From Eshraghiella sp045129695 (GTDB lineage Bacteria; Bacillota; Clostridia; Lachnospirales; Lachnospiraceae), in assembly GCA_045129695.1 (NCBI GenBank), contig JBGVJZ010000025.1, positions 1-64,000 on the forward strand: a stretch of 64,000 bases of DNA. The letters run 5' to 3'. The notes below the pieces were generated by a model. The model saw only the letters and a program-made list of their open reading frames with translations, made no database searches and was not told the origin of the DNA. This document shows, one piece after another, positions 26,460 to 34,805 of this stretch. Every line of letters starts with the position of its first letter. The stretch's first letter is position 1. The position numbers were made by a program, and so were the translations under genes.

Positions 26460-27110
26460 TTAATCAGTATATCCATTTCTAACCCATGCAACTGCATGTT
26501 TATAATCAGCCATTGTATCGACTTCTCTGGTTCTTATATATACCATTTCCAATGGCATCAGCGGTGTCATCATATCACATACATGACGATCGCCCGGAAC
26601 AAGTCTGTCCGTCTTAACCTGTGCAAGTCCCGTCCATTCGTATTCACCCTCTTCTCTTGAGAATCCCACTCCATAAATCTTACCATCCTTAGTAATAGTC
26701 TTCATCTTCATAGGGTCATCTGTTCCGATTGCCGTTGCGCATACACATTCCTTATCACTCTCAAGCACCATTCTTAAATCGTCCGGATGTACTAACAAGT
26801 CTCCGTCAAGTGATACAATCATGTCTCCCGCATGCTTCATTGCAAGAGAAAAGCTTCCGCCCGTTCCTGTATTACGGTAATTATGATTAAATACAAATAA
26901 AATATCCTTACGGTAACTGTTAACGACTTCTATAACTTTTTCCATCTGATATCCCACAACAATTCGGATATCATCATAATCTTTCAATAATTCCAACTGC
27001 CTTATAATCAGCGGTTTGCCATCAATATCAATCAGTGCCTTGGTTGAGCCTATCCCAAGCCGGCTTCCCATTCCGGCACAGCTTATAACAATTGTCTTAG
27101 AAACTGACAT
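26460..27110 (-). CDS. Second nucleotidyltransferase (MobA/IspD-like fold)
   Basis: A 216-aa NTP transferase. Its glycine-rich loop reads ISCAGMGSRLGIGSTKALID, with the activating Lys, and a metal-binding Asp lies in VSLDGDLL. It overlaps the HAD gene by 28 nt and the fusion gene follows 20 nt later, so the three are likely co-translated. The substrate is unknown; a sugar or amino-alcohol phosphate is likely from context. Confidence 0.82.
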   Translation of the reverse strand: MSVSKTIVISCAGMGSRLGIGSTKALIDIDGKPLIIRQLELLKDYDDIRIVVGYQMEKVIEVVNSYRKDILFVFNHNYRNTGTGGSFSLAMKHAGDMIVSLDGDLLVHPDDLRMVLESDKECVCATAIGTDDPMKMKTITKDGKIYGVGFSREEGEYEWTGLAQVKTDRLVPGDRHVCDMMTPLMPLEMVYIRTREVDTMADYKHAVAWVRNGYTD

Positions 27111-27685
27111 AATTTCTCCTCCGAATATGTTGCATGTGTGGCGGACTGTAGTACCGAAGGTGCAATATCTCTTACTCCGCCAAAACCAATTCCAACCTCT
27201 GCTGCCGCTATCATTTCCGCATCATTATTACCATCACCAATTGCAACAAGTGGCTTGTCTATTGACTTAACAGCCTTTGATTTATCAATTACATAATCAA
27301 CCTTAACTATTCTGTTATCCTCTACTATCGCCTTCGAACATAAACAATGGTCTCTCATTCCCATTTTATCCATCAGCCCGTTAATCCATACATCAAGGTT
27401 GCCGGTTACAACATAACACCGTTCAGCATTCTCCTTAATGAAATCAACTAATTTATCATTAACCGGAATATCCCTTACCATATATTCAACCTCAGTTACA
27501 GGAATATCCTTAAGTAATTCAATTCTCTCAAGAAAACTACGTTCAAACGGAATCTCACCCTGCATTGTAAGCTCAGTCAGTTCACGCATCTCTTTTTCCT
27601 TATTAATTGCTCTTGCAATTTCAGGAAGAATCTCAACTTTGGTGATTGTTGCGTCTAAATCGAACAAAAATACATATTCGCTCAT
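27083..27685 (-). CDS. HAD-family phosphatase, SerB-like
   Basis: A 200-aa phosphatase of the phosphoserine phosphatase group. Motif I is FDLDATIT (nucleophile first Asp, DxDxT), motif II lies in YVVTGN, and motif III/IV is VAIGDGNNDAEMI. It probably handles a phosphorylated amino acid or amino-alcohol, given the PLP and nucleotidyltransferase genes it precedes. It is the first gene of its operon, behind a promoter at 27720-27748. Confidence 0.82.
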   Translation of the reverse strand: MSEYVFLFDLDATITKVEILPEIARAINKEKEMRELTELTMQGEIPFERSFLERIELLKDIPVTEVEYMVRDIPVNDKLVDFIKENAERCYVVTGNLDVWINGLMDKMGMRDHCLCSKAIVEDNRIVKVDYVIDKSKAVKSIDKPLVAIGDGNNDAEMIAAAEVGIGFGGVRDIAPSVLQSATHATYSEEKLCQFLRQLL

Positions 27686-27719
27686 TGTTCACCTCTCTAA
27701 TGACTATATTCTCTTTGTG

Positions 27720-27748
27720 ATATTAACATTTTTATTGTAAATTATCAA
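27720..27748 (-). promoter_or_regulatory. Promoter of the HAD-nucleotidyltransferase operon
   Basis: On the minus strand, TTGATA (27743-27748), 17 nt, TAATAT (27720-27725), about 35 nt ahead of the HAD start codon at 27685. Confidence 0.5.
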
Positions 27749-27815
27749 CCTTTACGCAAAATTATAGCGAGGCAGATAGTTCAAAAAACACCTGCCCCTT
27801 TCTAATCACACTTTA

Positions 27816-29810
27816 TTATACCTTAAACTTATTCATTCTCTCAATAAGTTCTGCTGACTCTTCTCTCAACTTGTCTGCTCCCTCTGCAACTATACGGCAA
27901 CTCTCAGATACATTCTGGGTATGCTGATTCAACTCATCAGTTGAGCCGGCAATCTGCTCTGTAGCCTCAAGCTGAGCCTTGGAGATTTCTTCTACCTGTT
28001 TTGAAACCTCATCTACCTTATCAACCAGTTCTATCATCTGTTTTACCCGCTGACTGGTTTCTTCGACCTTCTGATACAACTCGCTAAAGGTTGCACTCGC
28101 ATCTTCGACAATTCCTACGTTGTTCTTAACCTCTTCAACACTGGAATTCATATACATTACTGCAGTGTCAACTGTGCTTCTGATTTCAACTGTTAAATTA
28201 GAAATCTTATCTGCAGCGGAACTGCTGTTAGCAGCTAACTTGCCAATCTGCTCCGCAACAACAGAAAAGCCTCTTCCTGCTTCTCCTGCTCTCGCCGCTT
28301 CAATTGATGCATTCAAAGCAAGCAGATTAGTCTCAGACGCAATCTCAACAATCAGATTTACCATATCAACAATCTGAGTAACAATATTGCTGACATTTTG
28401 GAACTGTTCGGATAATATTACTATAGAGGTATTTATATTAATCATTCCGTTGTTAATCTGTTCCATATCCCTCTTGCCGTTCTGGGACATATTAACACTT
28501 TCCTGCATCAGTCTCTCAGCTGTCTCGCCCTCTATATCAGCATTTTGAGTTAATTCGGCAAGACTCTCCATCTTTGCAGAAGCCTCCTCTGCTGACCTTG
28601 TAAGCTGCTCCACCATTGTATCTAACATTTCCATCTCTTTATTCTGGTTGCTCGCCGATTCCTTAAGTGAATCTGAAATTTGTCCGTTATCCACGGACTG
28701 TCTTTCCAACCATCCGGCAATACTACACAACTCAGAAATCGTATCTCTCATCTGAGTTATAAAAGTCTGCATATTATTACTCATAACAGCGATTTCATCA
28801 TTGCCCTTTATCTCAAGATTTTCTGAAAAGTCACCCTCCGCGATTCTGTCAATAACACTGGTCATTTTGCCAATCGGCTTAACAATTCGGTTCATCATGT
28901 TTAAAATAACGATAATGAGTATGGCAGCTGCCACAACCGCAATCAGTACCATTATAAATTCCATCTGATACAAGTCAGTTAATACCTTGCTTTTTGCTAC
29001 ATATGTAACCAGATACCAGTCAGTATTATCTACAGGATTCATGCAAACATAATATTTGCCGTCACCACCATTAACTGATATCATACCACTTTTATCAGCT
29101 TCCAAAGCTTCACCGATAGAAGTATACAAAGAATCAAGCTTCTCATCTCCAAGAGAAACTGCCATCATTTCCTCATCAATATGAGCTATAATTGTCTGAT
29201 TCTCCTTGGTTACGAGAAAAGCATTAACTTCTCCTTCTGATGATATATCCTCTACCAGACCTGATACATAGTCAAGATATACATCTGTTGCCAGAACCCT
29301 TACGGCAGCATCATAGTCAATTCGTACAGAAGCACTTACGCACACCTGGCCTGTCATAGAATCATAGTATGGCTCGCCAAAAGCAAACTCAGGATTATCC
29401 TTGCCATCAACATACCAGTCACGTTCAACAAGCACCCAGTCATCGTCCGGAACCCATCCCGAACCATCAAGATAAATACCTCTTTCATCACCCATATATA
29501 AGCCTAATGGATATGCCTCATGCAACTCATATGTAGTTTCCAAATATTTAAGAGTTGCTTCATCATCTGCAAATCCGCCATTTTCAACGCTGTTCTTATA
29601 AACATTAAGCTCTGAAAAAATACCATCCGTCCATTTACTTATCTTCTCTGCATTAACCTGTGCCGAAGCCTGTAGCTTGTCTTGTGATGTCTTAAGTACT
29701 ACATTACTTGCCAATGCGAAAAAAGATATAATTAAAGCTAATACAATCGGAATTACAATTACAATTAATTTCAGTCTTATACTTATACCCTTTTTCTTCT
29801 GTCTGCTCAT
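27816..29810 (-). CDS. Methyl-accepting chemotaxis protein with dCache-type sensor
   Basis: A 664-aa receptor. An N-terminal TM helix (LKLIVIVIPIVLALIISFFA) leads into an external sensor of about 250 residues with dCache features (YMGDERGIYLDGSGWVPDDD, GEPYYDSMTGQVCVSASVRI). A second TM (VLIAVVAAAILIIVILNMM) is followed by a HAMP domain and a long coiled-coil signalling domain with the hairpin tip EIASETNLLALNASIEAARA. The ATG at 29810 has GGAGG seven nt upstream. It stands alone between promoter and gap. The ligand is unknown; dCache sensors often bind amino acids. Confidence 0.95.
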   Translation of the reverse strand: MSRQKKKGISIRLKLIVIVIPIVLALIISFFALASNVVLKTSQDKLQASAQVNAEKISKWTDGIFSELNVYKNSVENGGFADDEATLKYLETTYELHEAYPLGLYMGDERGIYLDGSGWVPDDDWVLVERDWYVDGKDNPEFAFGEPYYDSMTGQVCVSASVRIDYDAAVRVLATDVYLDYVSGLVEDISSEGEVNAFLVTKENQTIIAHIDEEMMAVSLGDEKLDSLYTSIGEALEADKSGMISVNGGDGKYYVCMNPVDNTDWYLVTYVAKSKVLTDLYQMEFIMVLIAVVAAAILIIVILNMMNRIVKPIGKMTSVIDRIAEGDFSENLEIKGNDEIAVMSNNMQTFITQMRDTISELCSIAGWLERQSVDNGQISDSLKESASNQNKEMEMLDTMVEQLTRSAEEASAKMESLAELTQNADIEGETAERLMQESVNMSQNGKRDMEQINNGMININTSIVILSEQFQNVSNIVTQIVDMVNLIVEIASETNLLALNASIEAARAGEAGRGFSVVAEQIGKLAANSSSAADKISNLTVEIRSTVDTAVMYMNSSVEEVKNNVGIVEDASATFSELYQKVEETSQRVKQMIELVDKVDEVSKQVEEISKAQLEATEQIAGSTDELNQHTQNVSESCRIVAEGADKLREESAELIERMNKFKV

Positions 29811-29851
29811 CATGATACCTCCGAATATCAAAAAATAAATCTATTTCTACA

Positions 29852-29881
29852 ATTCTACCATATTGCAGGCTCATATATCAA
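29852..29881 (-). promoter_or_regulatory. Promoter of the chemotaxis receptor
   Basis: On the minus strand, TTGATA (29876-29881), an 18-nt spacer, TAGAAT (29852-29857), about 40 nt before the start at 29810. It is a sigma-A type; I see no flagellar sigma-D (TAAA / GCCGATAA) pattern. Confidence 0.45.
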
Positions 29882-30050
29882 CACAAAAACTCTCCCCTAG
29901 TGTTTTTCCAAAGATTAATATCGTTTTTCAGACAAATTCTTCTCTATATATTCAATATATCATTTTCAATAAACTGAACCATAACTTATCAATATGTAAT
30001 AACCCTAGGTGCTTCATCACGGCACATGTATCCGATTTTCCATCCCATAT

Positions 30051-30245
30051 TTATTTCTCATCAGATTCATTTCTAAGCACCGCTGCCAGCTTTAAAAGCT
30101 CTTCCTCGGAAGTCTCTATGCAGGTTTTAAGCCTCTGGTTAATAGTCTTTCCACAGTCCCCATAGACATATATCAGAACTTCTCCGTTATTGTAAAGAGT
30201 AGCTTTAACTGCTCCCAAATTTTCCTCATCAATATAAAACATCAT
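30051..30245 (-). CDS. Small unknown protein, 64 aa
   Basis: MMFYIDEENLGAVKATLYNN followed by GEVLIYVYGDCGKTINQRLK and an acidic C-terminus. The composition and codon use look like a real small soluble protein, but the ribosome binding site is weak and I do not recognise the family. It sits in a low-density stretch between the receptor gene and a frameshifted ORF. Confidence 0.45.
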   Translation of the reverse strand: MMFYIDEENLGAVKATLYNNGEVLIYVYGDCGKTINQRLKTCIETSEEELLKLAAVLRNESDEK

Positions 30246-30267
30246 AAAATCCGATATTTTATCACAT

Positions 30268-30514
30268 TATTTACACCATTCACTTAATTCTAATTTTAAA
30301 TAGTTCTCCGCTTCTTCTCTGCTAACCGGGGTTATTCTTTCATTTTTGTATCTGGGATTTTCATTTTCCACAAAATCCCTTACTATAAAATAAAATCCTC
30401 ATCATCCTTCGTATGACTTCTAAGTTCCAGCCAACACTTAGTCCATGTTCCATCTTCGCGTTGACGATTGTTATTCTGACATACGTATTCTTTTCCATTG
30501 TAAATTGCTAACAT
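30268..30514 (-). pseudogene. Frameshifted small ORF (about 82 aa when repaired)
   Basis: From an ATG at 30514 with a good AGGAGG site, 43 codons read MLAIYNGKEYVCQNNNRQRE onward to a stop at 30383. A different frame then continues in coding style (VRDFVENENPRYKNERITPV, REEAENY), and a third frame finishes with KLELSEWCK and TAA at 30268. Adding one base in each of two short A/T runs would rejoin everything into about 82 codons. Either the gene is decayed or the sequence has two indel errors. Family unknown. Confidence 0.5.
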
Positions 30515-30525
30515 GATGCCTCCTG

Positions 30526-31311
30526 CTATTTCTTTTTCAATTCGGCAATCGCCGCATAATGCAAAACCTCAAATTTCCCCGGTGCAATTCTTTCAAGCAA
30601 CTCAAGATGTTCCTTCTCCCAGCTTGCAATTTCTTGCTCCGTAAGTGAAGCTCCCACACCTCGGCAAGCCTTCATTCTGCCATTCCAGCTTTCTCTGGTA
30701 AAAGGAACTTTTACCGAATACTCTTCGTGATATACCAGCTCAAATTTTTCATTATAGCAGTCCGGAATATATATCGGATGTCTGATTTCCCCGGCACCGC
30801 TCCAGTCCGGATTATATTTTAGAACAAGTTTTTCACTTTCTCCTGCAATCTTATCTTCATAAGGCAGCCAAGCCATATATAGAACCAAAATGTGCCCATT
30901 TTCTTTCAAAAATCTATGTAACATAGGCATTACTTTTTCATGGTCAAAATACCAGAAACACTGGCAAGCCGTAATAACATCAAAATAACCTACCGGAAAG
31001 TCCAGTTTCTCTGTTGACAAAGCATAATAATCAATGTCCATTCCCTCTGAAAGATTTTTTGCCTGCTCAATCTGGTTCTCGGAAATATCCGTGCCCGTCC
31101 ATTTGGCACCGTAGCGGTACATATTGCGAGGGATAACTCCTGTTCCCGTTCCTATATCAAGAACACTTTGACCTTTTACGCACAAATTACGCTCTATGAT
31201 TTTTTCATAAAAAAGCTGCGGGTAAATATCACGAAACTTTGCATAGTCATCAGAGGTTCGCCCCCAGTCAAAAGCTTTGCCCTTGTCGATGTTTGGGTCG
31301 GTTATGTTCAT
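30526..31311 (-). CDS. Class I SAM-dependent methyltransferase
   Basis: A 261-aa methyltransferase of the Methyltransf_11/UbiE type. Motif I is VLDIGTGTGVIPRNM, motif II WTGTDISENQIEQAK, and the post-motif region is FDVITACQCFWYFD. The start (31311) has GGAGGG 7 nt upstream. Substrate unknown. It is followed by the frameshifted small ORF and preceded by a GNAT-like gene on the same strand. Confidence 0.82.
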   Translation of the reverse strand: MNITDPNIDKGKAFDWGRTSDDYAKFRDIYPQLFYEKIIERNLCVKGQSVLDIGTGTGVIPRNMYRYGAKWTGTDISENQIEQAKNLSEGMDIDYYALSTEKLDFPVGYFDVITACQCFWYFDHEKVMPMLHRFLKENGHILVLYMAWLPYEDKIAGESEKLVLKYNPDWSGAGEIRHPIYIPDCYNEKFELVYHEEYSVKVPFTRESWNGRMKACRGVGASLTEQEIASWEKEHLELLERIAPGKFEVLHYAAIAELKKK

Positions 31312-31325
31312 AGTAATCCCTCCAA

Positions 31326-31742
31326 TCAGTTATTCGAATATGTCCAGTATCCATCATAAGCATAACCGGTTTTTCCAACTAATAAATGCTCTGATTTTGT
31401 AAAACCCACCTTCTGAATAGCTTTAATTCTTTCAACCGCATATATTGGTGCCTTGGTAATAACACCTTTACATCCTAACATCGTTTCGAGCTTTGGTGCT
31501 ACAAGCTCAAAAATGTCATATAATGCAGTCTCCTGTTCGTAGTCACTTCTCACATCAACTCTTAAGATTCCTGTATTATTAAATTCATCTTCCGATGCTC
31601 TTAAACACAGCTCAACCGTTCCAATTACACTTGATGCAGCTTTATCCACAATAGAAAGTCTGACAAACCAGCCATTTTCATATGACATATGCCAAAATCC
31701 AATAGCCTCTGTCATCCTTTCTTTTGTTGCATAAATATTCAT
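31326..31742 (-). CDS. GNAT-like acetyltransferase, short form
   Basis: About 138 aa. The C-terminal half (ILRVDVRSDYEQETALYDIF, ...YAVERIKAIQKVGFTKSEHL) resembles the acetyl-CoA and product-binding part of GNAT enzymes, but the usual Q/RxxGxG/A loop is not clear and the N-terminal part is shorter than normal. The second of two adjacent ATG codons (31742) has the better spacing to AAGGAGG. It may be a divergent GNAT or a non-catalytic relative. Confidence 0.55.
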   Translation of the reverse strand: MNIYATKERMTEAIGFWHMSYENGWFVRLSIVDKAASSVIGTVELCLRASEDEFNNTGILRVDVRSDYEQETALYDIFELVAPKLETMLGCKGVITKAPIYAVERIKAIQKVGFTKSEHLLVGKTGYAYDGYWTYSNN

Positions 31743-31760
31743 CATCTGCCTCCTTAATTA

Positions 31761-32186
31761 CTATACTTTTAGATTTCTATCTTTTCTAAATTCATCCATA
31801 TACTTCTTACATGCATACGCTTCCATTAGTTTTTCATCTTCCCATGTCCAACGCTTCTCAAATTCTACTTTCTGAATAGTCTCCTCTTCTGACGGCTCCG
31901 CCGGAAAAATATTACAAGGGTAATGTTCACAATAGCCACAATGAGCATAGCCTTTTTCTATAACGCATTTTCTTACTTCACAAGCAGGACTGAATAATAT
32001 AGCGTCATCTTTTTCACAACAGCAGCCATCACAAATAATTGTCTCAGGGTTCGGTTCAAATCCCTGCCATATCTTTCTCCAAGCGTTACAAATCTCAACT
32101 CGCCTATCTTCTTTTTCTACATTGGGACGATATATTAGACACAAATCGCATCGCATACCACATTTTGAGAATATTTTATTTTTCAT
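31761..32186 (-). CDS. DUF3795-like cysteine-rich protein
   Basis: A 141-aa protein with 13 cysteines, including CGMRCDLCLIY, CDGCCCEKDD and CGYCEHYPC. The pattern matches DUF3795 proteins, which probably bind zinc and have no known function. A GGAGG site lies 8 nt before the ATG. It stands among single-gene accessory functions. Confidence 0.7.
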   Translation of the reverse strand: MKNKIFSKCGMRCDLCLIYRPNVEKEDRRVEICNAWRKIWQGFEPNPETIICDGCCCEKDDAILFSPACEVRKCVIEKGYAHCGYCEHYPCNIFPAEPSEEETIQKVEFEKRWTWEDEKLMEAYACKKYMDEFRKDRNLKV

Positions 32187-32215
32187 CTATGTATCCTCCA
32201 CAAATTTCATCTATT

Positions 32216-32755
32216 TTAATTAAACAGTTCCAGAAATCCCTCTACATTCACTACATCATTTTCCAAAACTGCCTTATATACGTCCAGACTTTTATACTTT
32301 TCAAATGAATATAAGCCTCGGGTAATTAATCCCTCTTTTATTTGGACGATTCTTTCCTTTTGAATCTGACTTGTTCTCTGCACAATATTATCACAATATC
32401 TTTCTGCATTTGCAATAGTATCCTTATCGAAGAACCACAAGTCAATGTTCCATAATTCCCCTGTTATCATAGTCTCAAAACCATGAAACCATACTTTCTT
32501 TCCTTCTCCATTAATTTCTTCTTTGACTTCATACCATATCGGATGAAACGTATCTAAAATAAATGCAGACAGCTCATACAACTTGTCCACTGACATACCA
32601 TAATTTTCTATATCAATATCCAAGTCATTCCATGCCATCATATCCATTCTATAACTACCAACAATATGGGGCACTCCGATTTCTTCCAGTTTATTTAATA
32701 ATCCAAATTCATGTAATATACGGTCTGCCTGAGACTTTCTATCAACATTATTCAT
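32216..32755 (-). CDS. Nucleotidyltransferase-fold protein
   Basis: A 179-aa protein with the polymerase-beta nucleotidyltransferase core: IVGSYRMDMMAWNDLDIDIE gives the GS helix and the two metal Asp residues, and a third acid may be in IDLWFFDKD. Such proteins include aminoglycoside nucleotidyltransferases and antitoxin/toxin enzymes; the target is unknown. The ATG at 32755 fits GGAGG with 9-nt spacing; the ATG three codons earlier is inside the spacer. Confidence 0.7.
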   Translation of the reverse strand: MNNVDRKSQADRILHEFGLLNKLEEIGVPHIVGSYRMDMMAWNDLDIDIENYGMSVDKLYELSAFILDTFHPIWYEVKEEINGEGKKVWFHGFETMITGELWNIDLWFFDKDTIANAERYCDNIVQRTSQIQKERIVQIKEGLITRGLYSFEKYKSLDVYKAVLENDVVNVEGFLELFN

Positions 32756-32773
32756 TCTTAGCATCCTCCAATG

Positions 32774-33463
32774 TTATTTAATATAACTATTCTGCCTTCC
32801 AAAATTGTACGGACAAATATCTCTGCATTTATGACAAGCAATTCTCCATGACTTCTTTTCTTCATCATCTCCAAACGCATAATCCCAACACGCTTGCTGA
32901 TTCATTTCCTGTTTCTCAAGTGCATTTACCGGACAAGCTTCTACACATAAATTGCAATTATTACAAATTTGCTCTTTCAATTCATCCGGTTCCAACTCTT
33001 CCGAACAAAGCACATTTCCCAACCAGACCATACTTCCAAACTCCGGTGTAATTAACAAAGAATGTCTGCCTATTGTTCCTAATCCGGCTGCTTGTGCTGC
33101 ATGTTTCTGCGAAACTATAGAGCGCCATCTATTAGTTTTCACATCCCATTCACTGTCATTTGTCGGAATAGGAACACAAATTACTCCATATTTTTCCATC
33201 TCTATGCAAAAATTAAGTGCTATCATATCCATCTTTGGTGTTATGGTATTTCTAACCTGCGTATAAGGCGTATGCGAATTACACGCTAATGTTCCTACCG
33301 GAAATCTGCAGGCAAATGAGATTACAGATTTACAAGCCGGAAATACATCTGTTGGATGATGCCCTTCTGGTGCACTATGAAATCTATCTAAGCTTGCAAT
33401 ACCGCACAAATCCGCGCCTAAGCTTTTCATTAATTCTTTAACCTTAACACTATCTATCTTCAT
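32774..33463 (-). CDS. QueG-like double 4Fe-4S cluster protein
   Basis: A 229-aa iron-sulfur protein resembling the cobalamin-dependent epoxyqueuosine reductase but lacking its C-terminal HEAT repeats. The N-terminal domain has LGADLCGIASLDRFHSAPEG. The cluster motifs are CNNCNLCVEACP and CHKCRDICP, with an upstream Cys in QQACWDYAF. It likely moves electrons to an unknown substrate; a role in queuosine is uncertain because of its length. Confidence 0.75.
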   Translation of the reverse strand: MKIDSVKVKELMKSLGADLCGIASLDRFHSAPEGHHPTDVFPACKSVISFACRFPVGTLACNSHTPYTQVRNTITPKMDMIALNFCIEMEKYGVICVPIPTNDSEWDVKTNRWRSIVSQKHAAQAAGLGTIGRHSLLITPEFGSMVWLGNVLCSEELEPDELKEQICNNCNLCVEACPVNALEKQEMNQQACWDYAFGDDEEKKSWRIACHKCRDICPYNFGRQNSYIK

Positions 33464-33580
33464 GTATCCTCCAATATCTGCATTTGTACCTTCTTACTAA
33501 AACTATTAAACACGGTTTCATATGCATGGTCTATCATATTTAAAGTTTCCCCCTCCTCTTGTATATATTTACATCTCTCG

Positions 33581-34207
33581 TTAGTTCGTTCTTTCTCCTA
33601 TAGCCTCAATAATAAACTGATTCTCCATCCATTGAAGAATTTGTATTGATTTCATTGGTTCAATTCTACCTATAGAATTTTCACAGTATACCACTGACAT
33701 AATTACATTATACGAGTCATCCCAATCCCATAGTTCATCCCAATGATTAAGTACATCTCTTGCCAAACTGCCTAACCCCAATCTTAAATCACTATAGTTC
33801 GGATCAATCTCTTTCAGTTTTTCTCTAACCCGTATCACTTCAGCTTTCACATTTTCATTTACAACCTCTAAACTAATGCCGCCATTCCATGAACATTCAT
33901 GATAATGTCCTACAACTTCTCTTAACACATCAACTTTTTTAATATGATGATTTCTTGCAAGCCATGAAACGCCTCTACCAATAGTCTGTCGAGTAACAAA
34001 TTCAACATCTTGACGAGAATCTATCAATCCGTTCTCTGTTCCAATCATTAATTTTTGTCCCGTCCAATCCTTTGCACCATCAGTTATAACATCTAACAAA
34101 TATAAGTCTTCTATACGCAACTGACTATATACAGGTAATACCTCATCAACCACAGCGGCACTAATAAATCCCGATAAATTTTCTCCACGTTCACGAAGAT
34201 TACTCAA
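33581..34207 (-). CDS. Unknown soluble protein, about 208 aa
   Basis: I do not recognise the family. The TTG start at 34207 has no clear ribosome binding site. The frame continues upstream in coding style (AKRLFSTDKRAETILSNLRE) to an ATT at 34252 that follows GAGGTG at good spacing, so the true start may be that rare codon, giving about 223 aa. The protein has no TM segment. Its motifs include GRGVSWLARNHH and LGLGSLARDVLNHWDELWDW. It is the last gene before the tuf-repeat island, about 200 nt from the boundary. Confidence 0.6.
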   Translation of the reverse strand: MSNLRERGENLSGFISAAVVDEVLPVYSQLRIEDLYLLDVITDGAKDWTGQKLMIGTENGLIDSRQDVEFVTRQTIGRGVSWLARNHHIKKVDVLREVVGHYHECSWNGGISLEVVNENVKAEVIRVREKLKEIDPNYSDLRLGLGSLARDVLNHWDELWDWDDSYNVIMSVVYCENSIGRIEPMKSIQILQWMENQFIIEAIGERTN

Positions 34208-34344
34208 AATTGTCTCTGCCCTCTTATCTGTCGAAAAAAGTCTTTTTGCAATAGCACACCTCGTTATATACTTAATTTATATCCTTTTGTATATACTTTC
34301 ATTATATACGCCGTTATGCAAGTAATTTTTTAATAAATAACAAT

Positions 34345-34387
34345 GAGTGTGTCCCAAAAGTCATGAAATGACTTTTGGAACACACTC
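34345..34387. terminator. Strong bidirectional hairpin at the island boundary
   Basis: An 18-bp inverted repeat, GAGTGTGT + CAAAAGTCAT against ATGACTTTTG + ACACACTC, with a 3-nt loop. On the minus strand it is followed by ATTGTTATTTATT. It lies 22 nt beyond the displaced tuf 3' end and may be the original tuf terminator. Confidence 0.65.
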
Positions 34388-34408
34388 TATAGATGCTAAA
34401 TTGCTATT

Positions 34409-34465
34409 GATTACTCGATAACAGTTGCAACTCTTCCTGAACCTACTGTTCTACCACCTTCACGG
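34409..34465. repeat. 57-bp direct repeat of the tuf 3' end (distal copy)
   Basis: Identical base for base to 41552-41608 and in the same orientation. It covers the last 18 codons of tuf, its stop and two more bases; identity ends abruptly on both sides. The arrangement is what site-specific integration into the 3' end of a gene leaves behind. Confidence 0.85.
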
Positions 34466-34523
34466 TCTGATTTTGCTTATTTAGAAACTTAATTGTTACG
34501 GTTTTTGCCGTTTTTTGACTCAT
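34443..34523 (-). other. Small ORF ending inside the tuf repeat
   Basis: A 26-codon frame, MSQKTAKTVTIKFLNKQNQT and six more residues, starts outside the repeat and stops inside it, reading the tuf-derived bases in another frame. It has no strong ribosome binding site and could be chance or the 3' end of an element gene. Confidence 0.2.
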
Positions 34524-34567
34524 ATTATGGGTATTTTACCTATTATTTAGCCTTTTCCCGAGGGAAA

Positions 34568-34798
34568 GTATCAAAAACGTATCACGGATTTTTGCTCTTT
34601 TTCGTCCACCTACCCCATAATATAGCATGGGCGAAAAACAATGTAAATCGGCATTTTTTACAAAAATTTAGATATGATACATATTTCGCAGATTGTGATA
34701 CACGTTTTGAAGGGTGTGATACGCGGTTTTATGTATCATAGGGAACTGTGTTCCGGTTTTTAATGTGACACAGGTGCCATAACGCTGTGGCGTGATAC
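34568..34798. repeat. Cluster of GTATCA / TGATAC motifs at the distal end
   Basis: Seven copies of GTATCA or its complement lie in 231 bp: 34568, 34579, 34675, 34696, 34717, 34733 and 34793. Two (34568 and 34579) are spaced 11 bp apart and followed by CG, the same layout as at 41264-41282. They begin about 100 bp from the repeat. They could be arm-type recombinase or excisionase sites. No gene is visible in 34524-34805. Confidence 0.4.
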
Positions 34799-34805
34799 AC
34801 CCGCA

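Noticed and set aside
34409..34465. A second tuf gene
   Set aside because: Only the last 18 codons are present; upstream sequence has no EF-Tu similarity. It is a boundary repeat.
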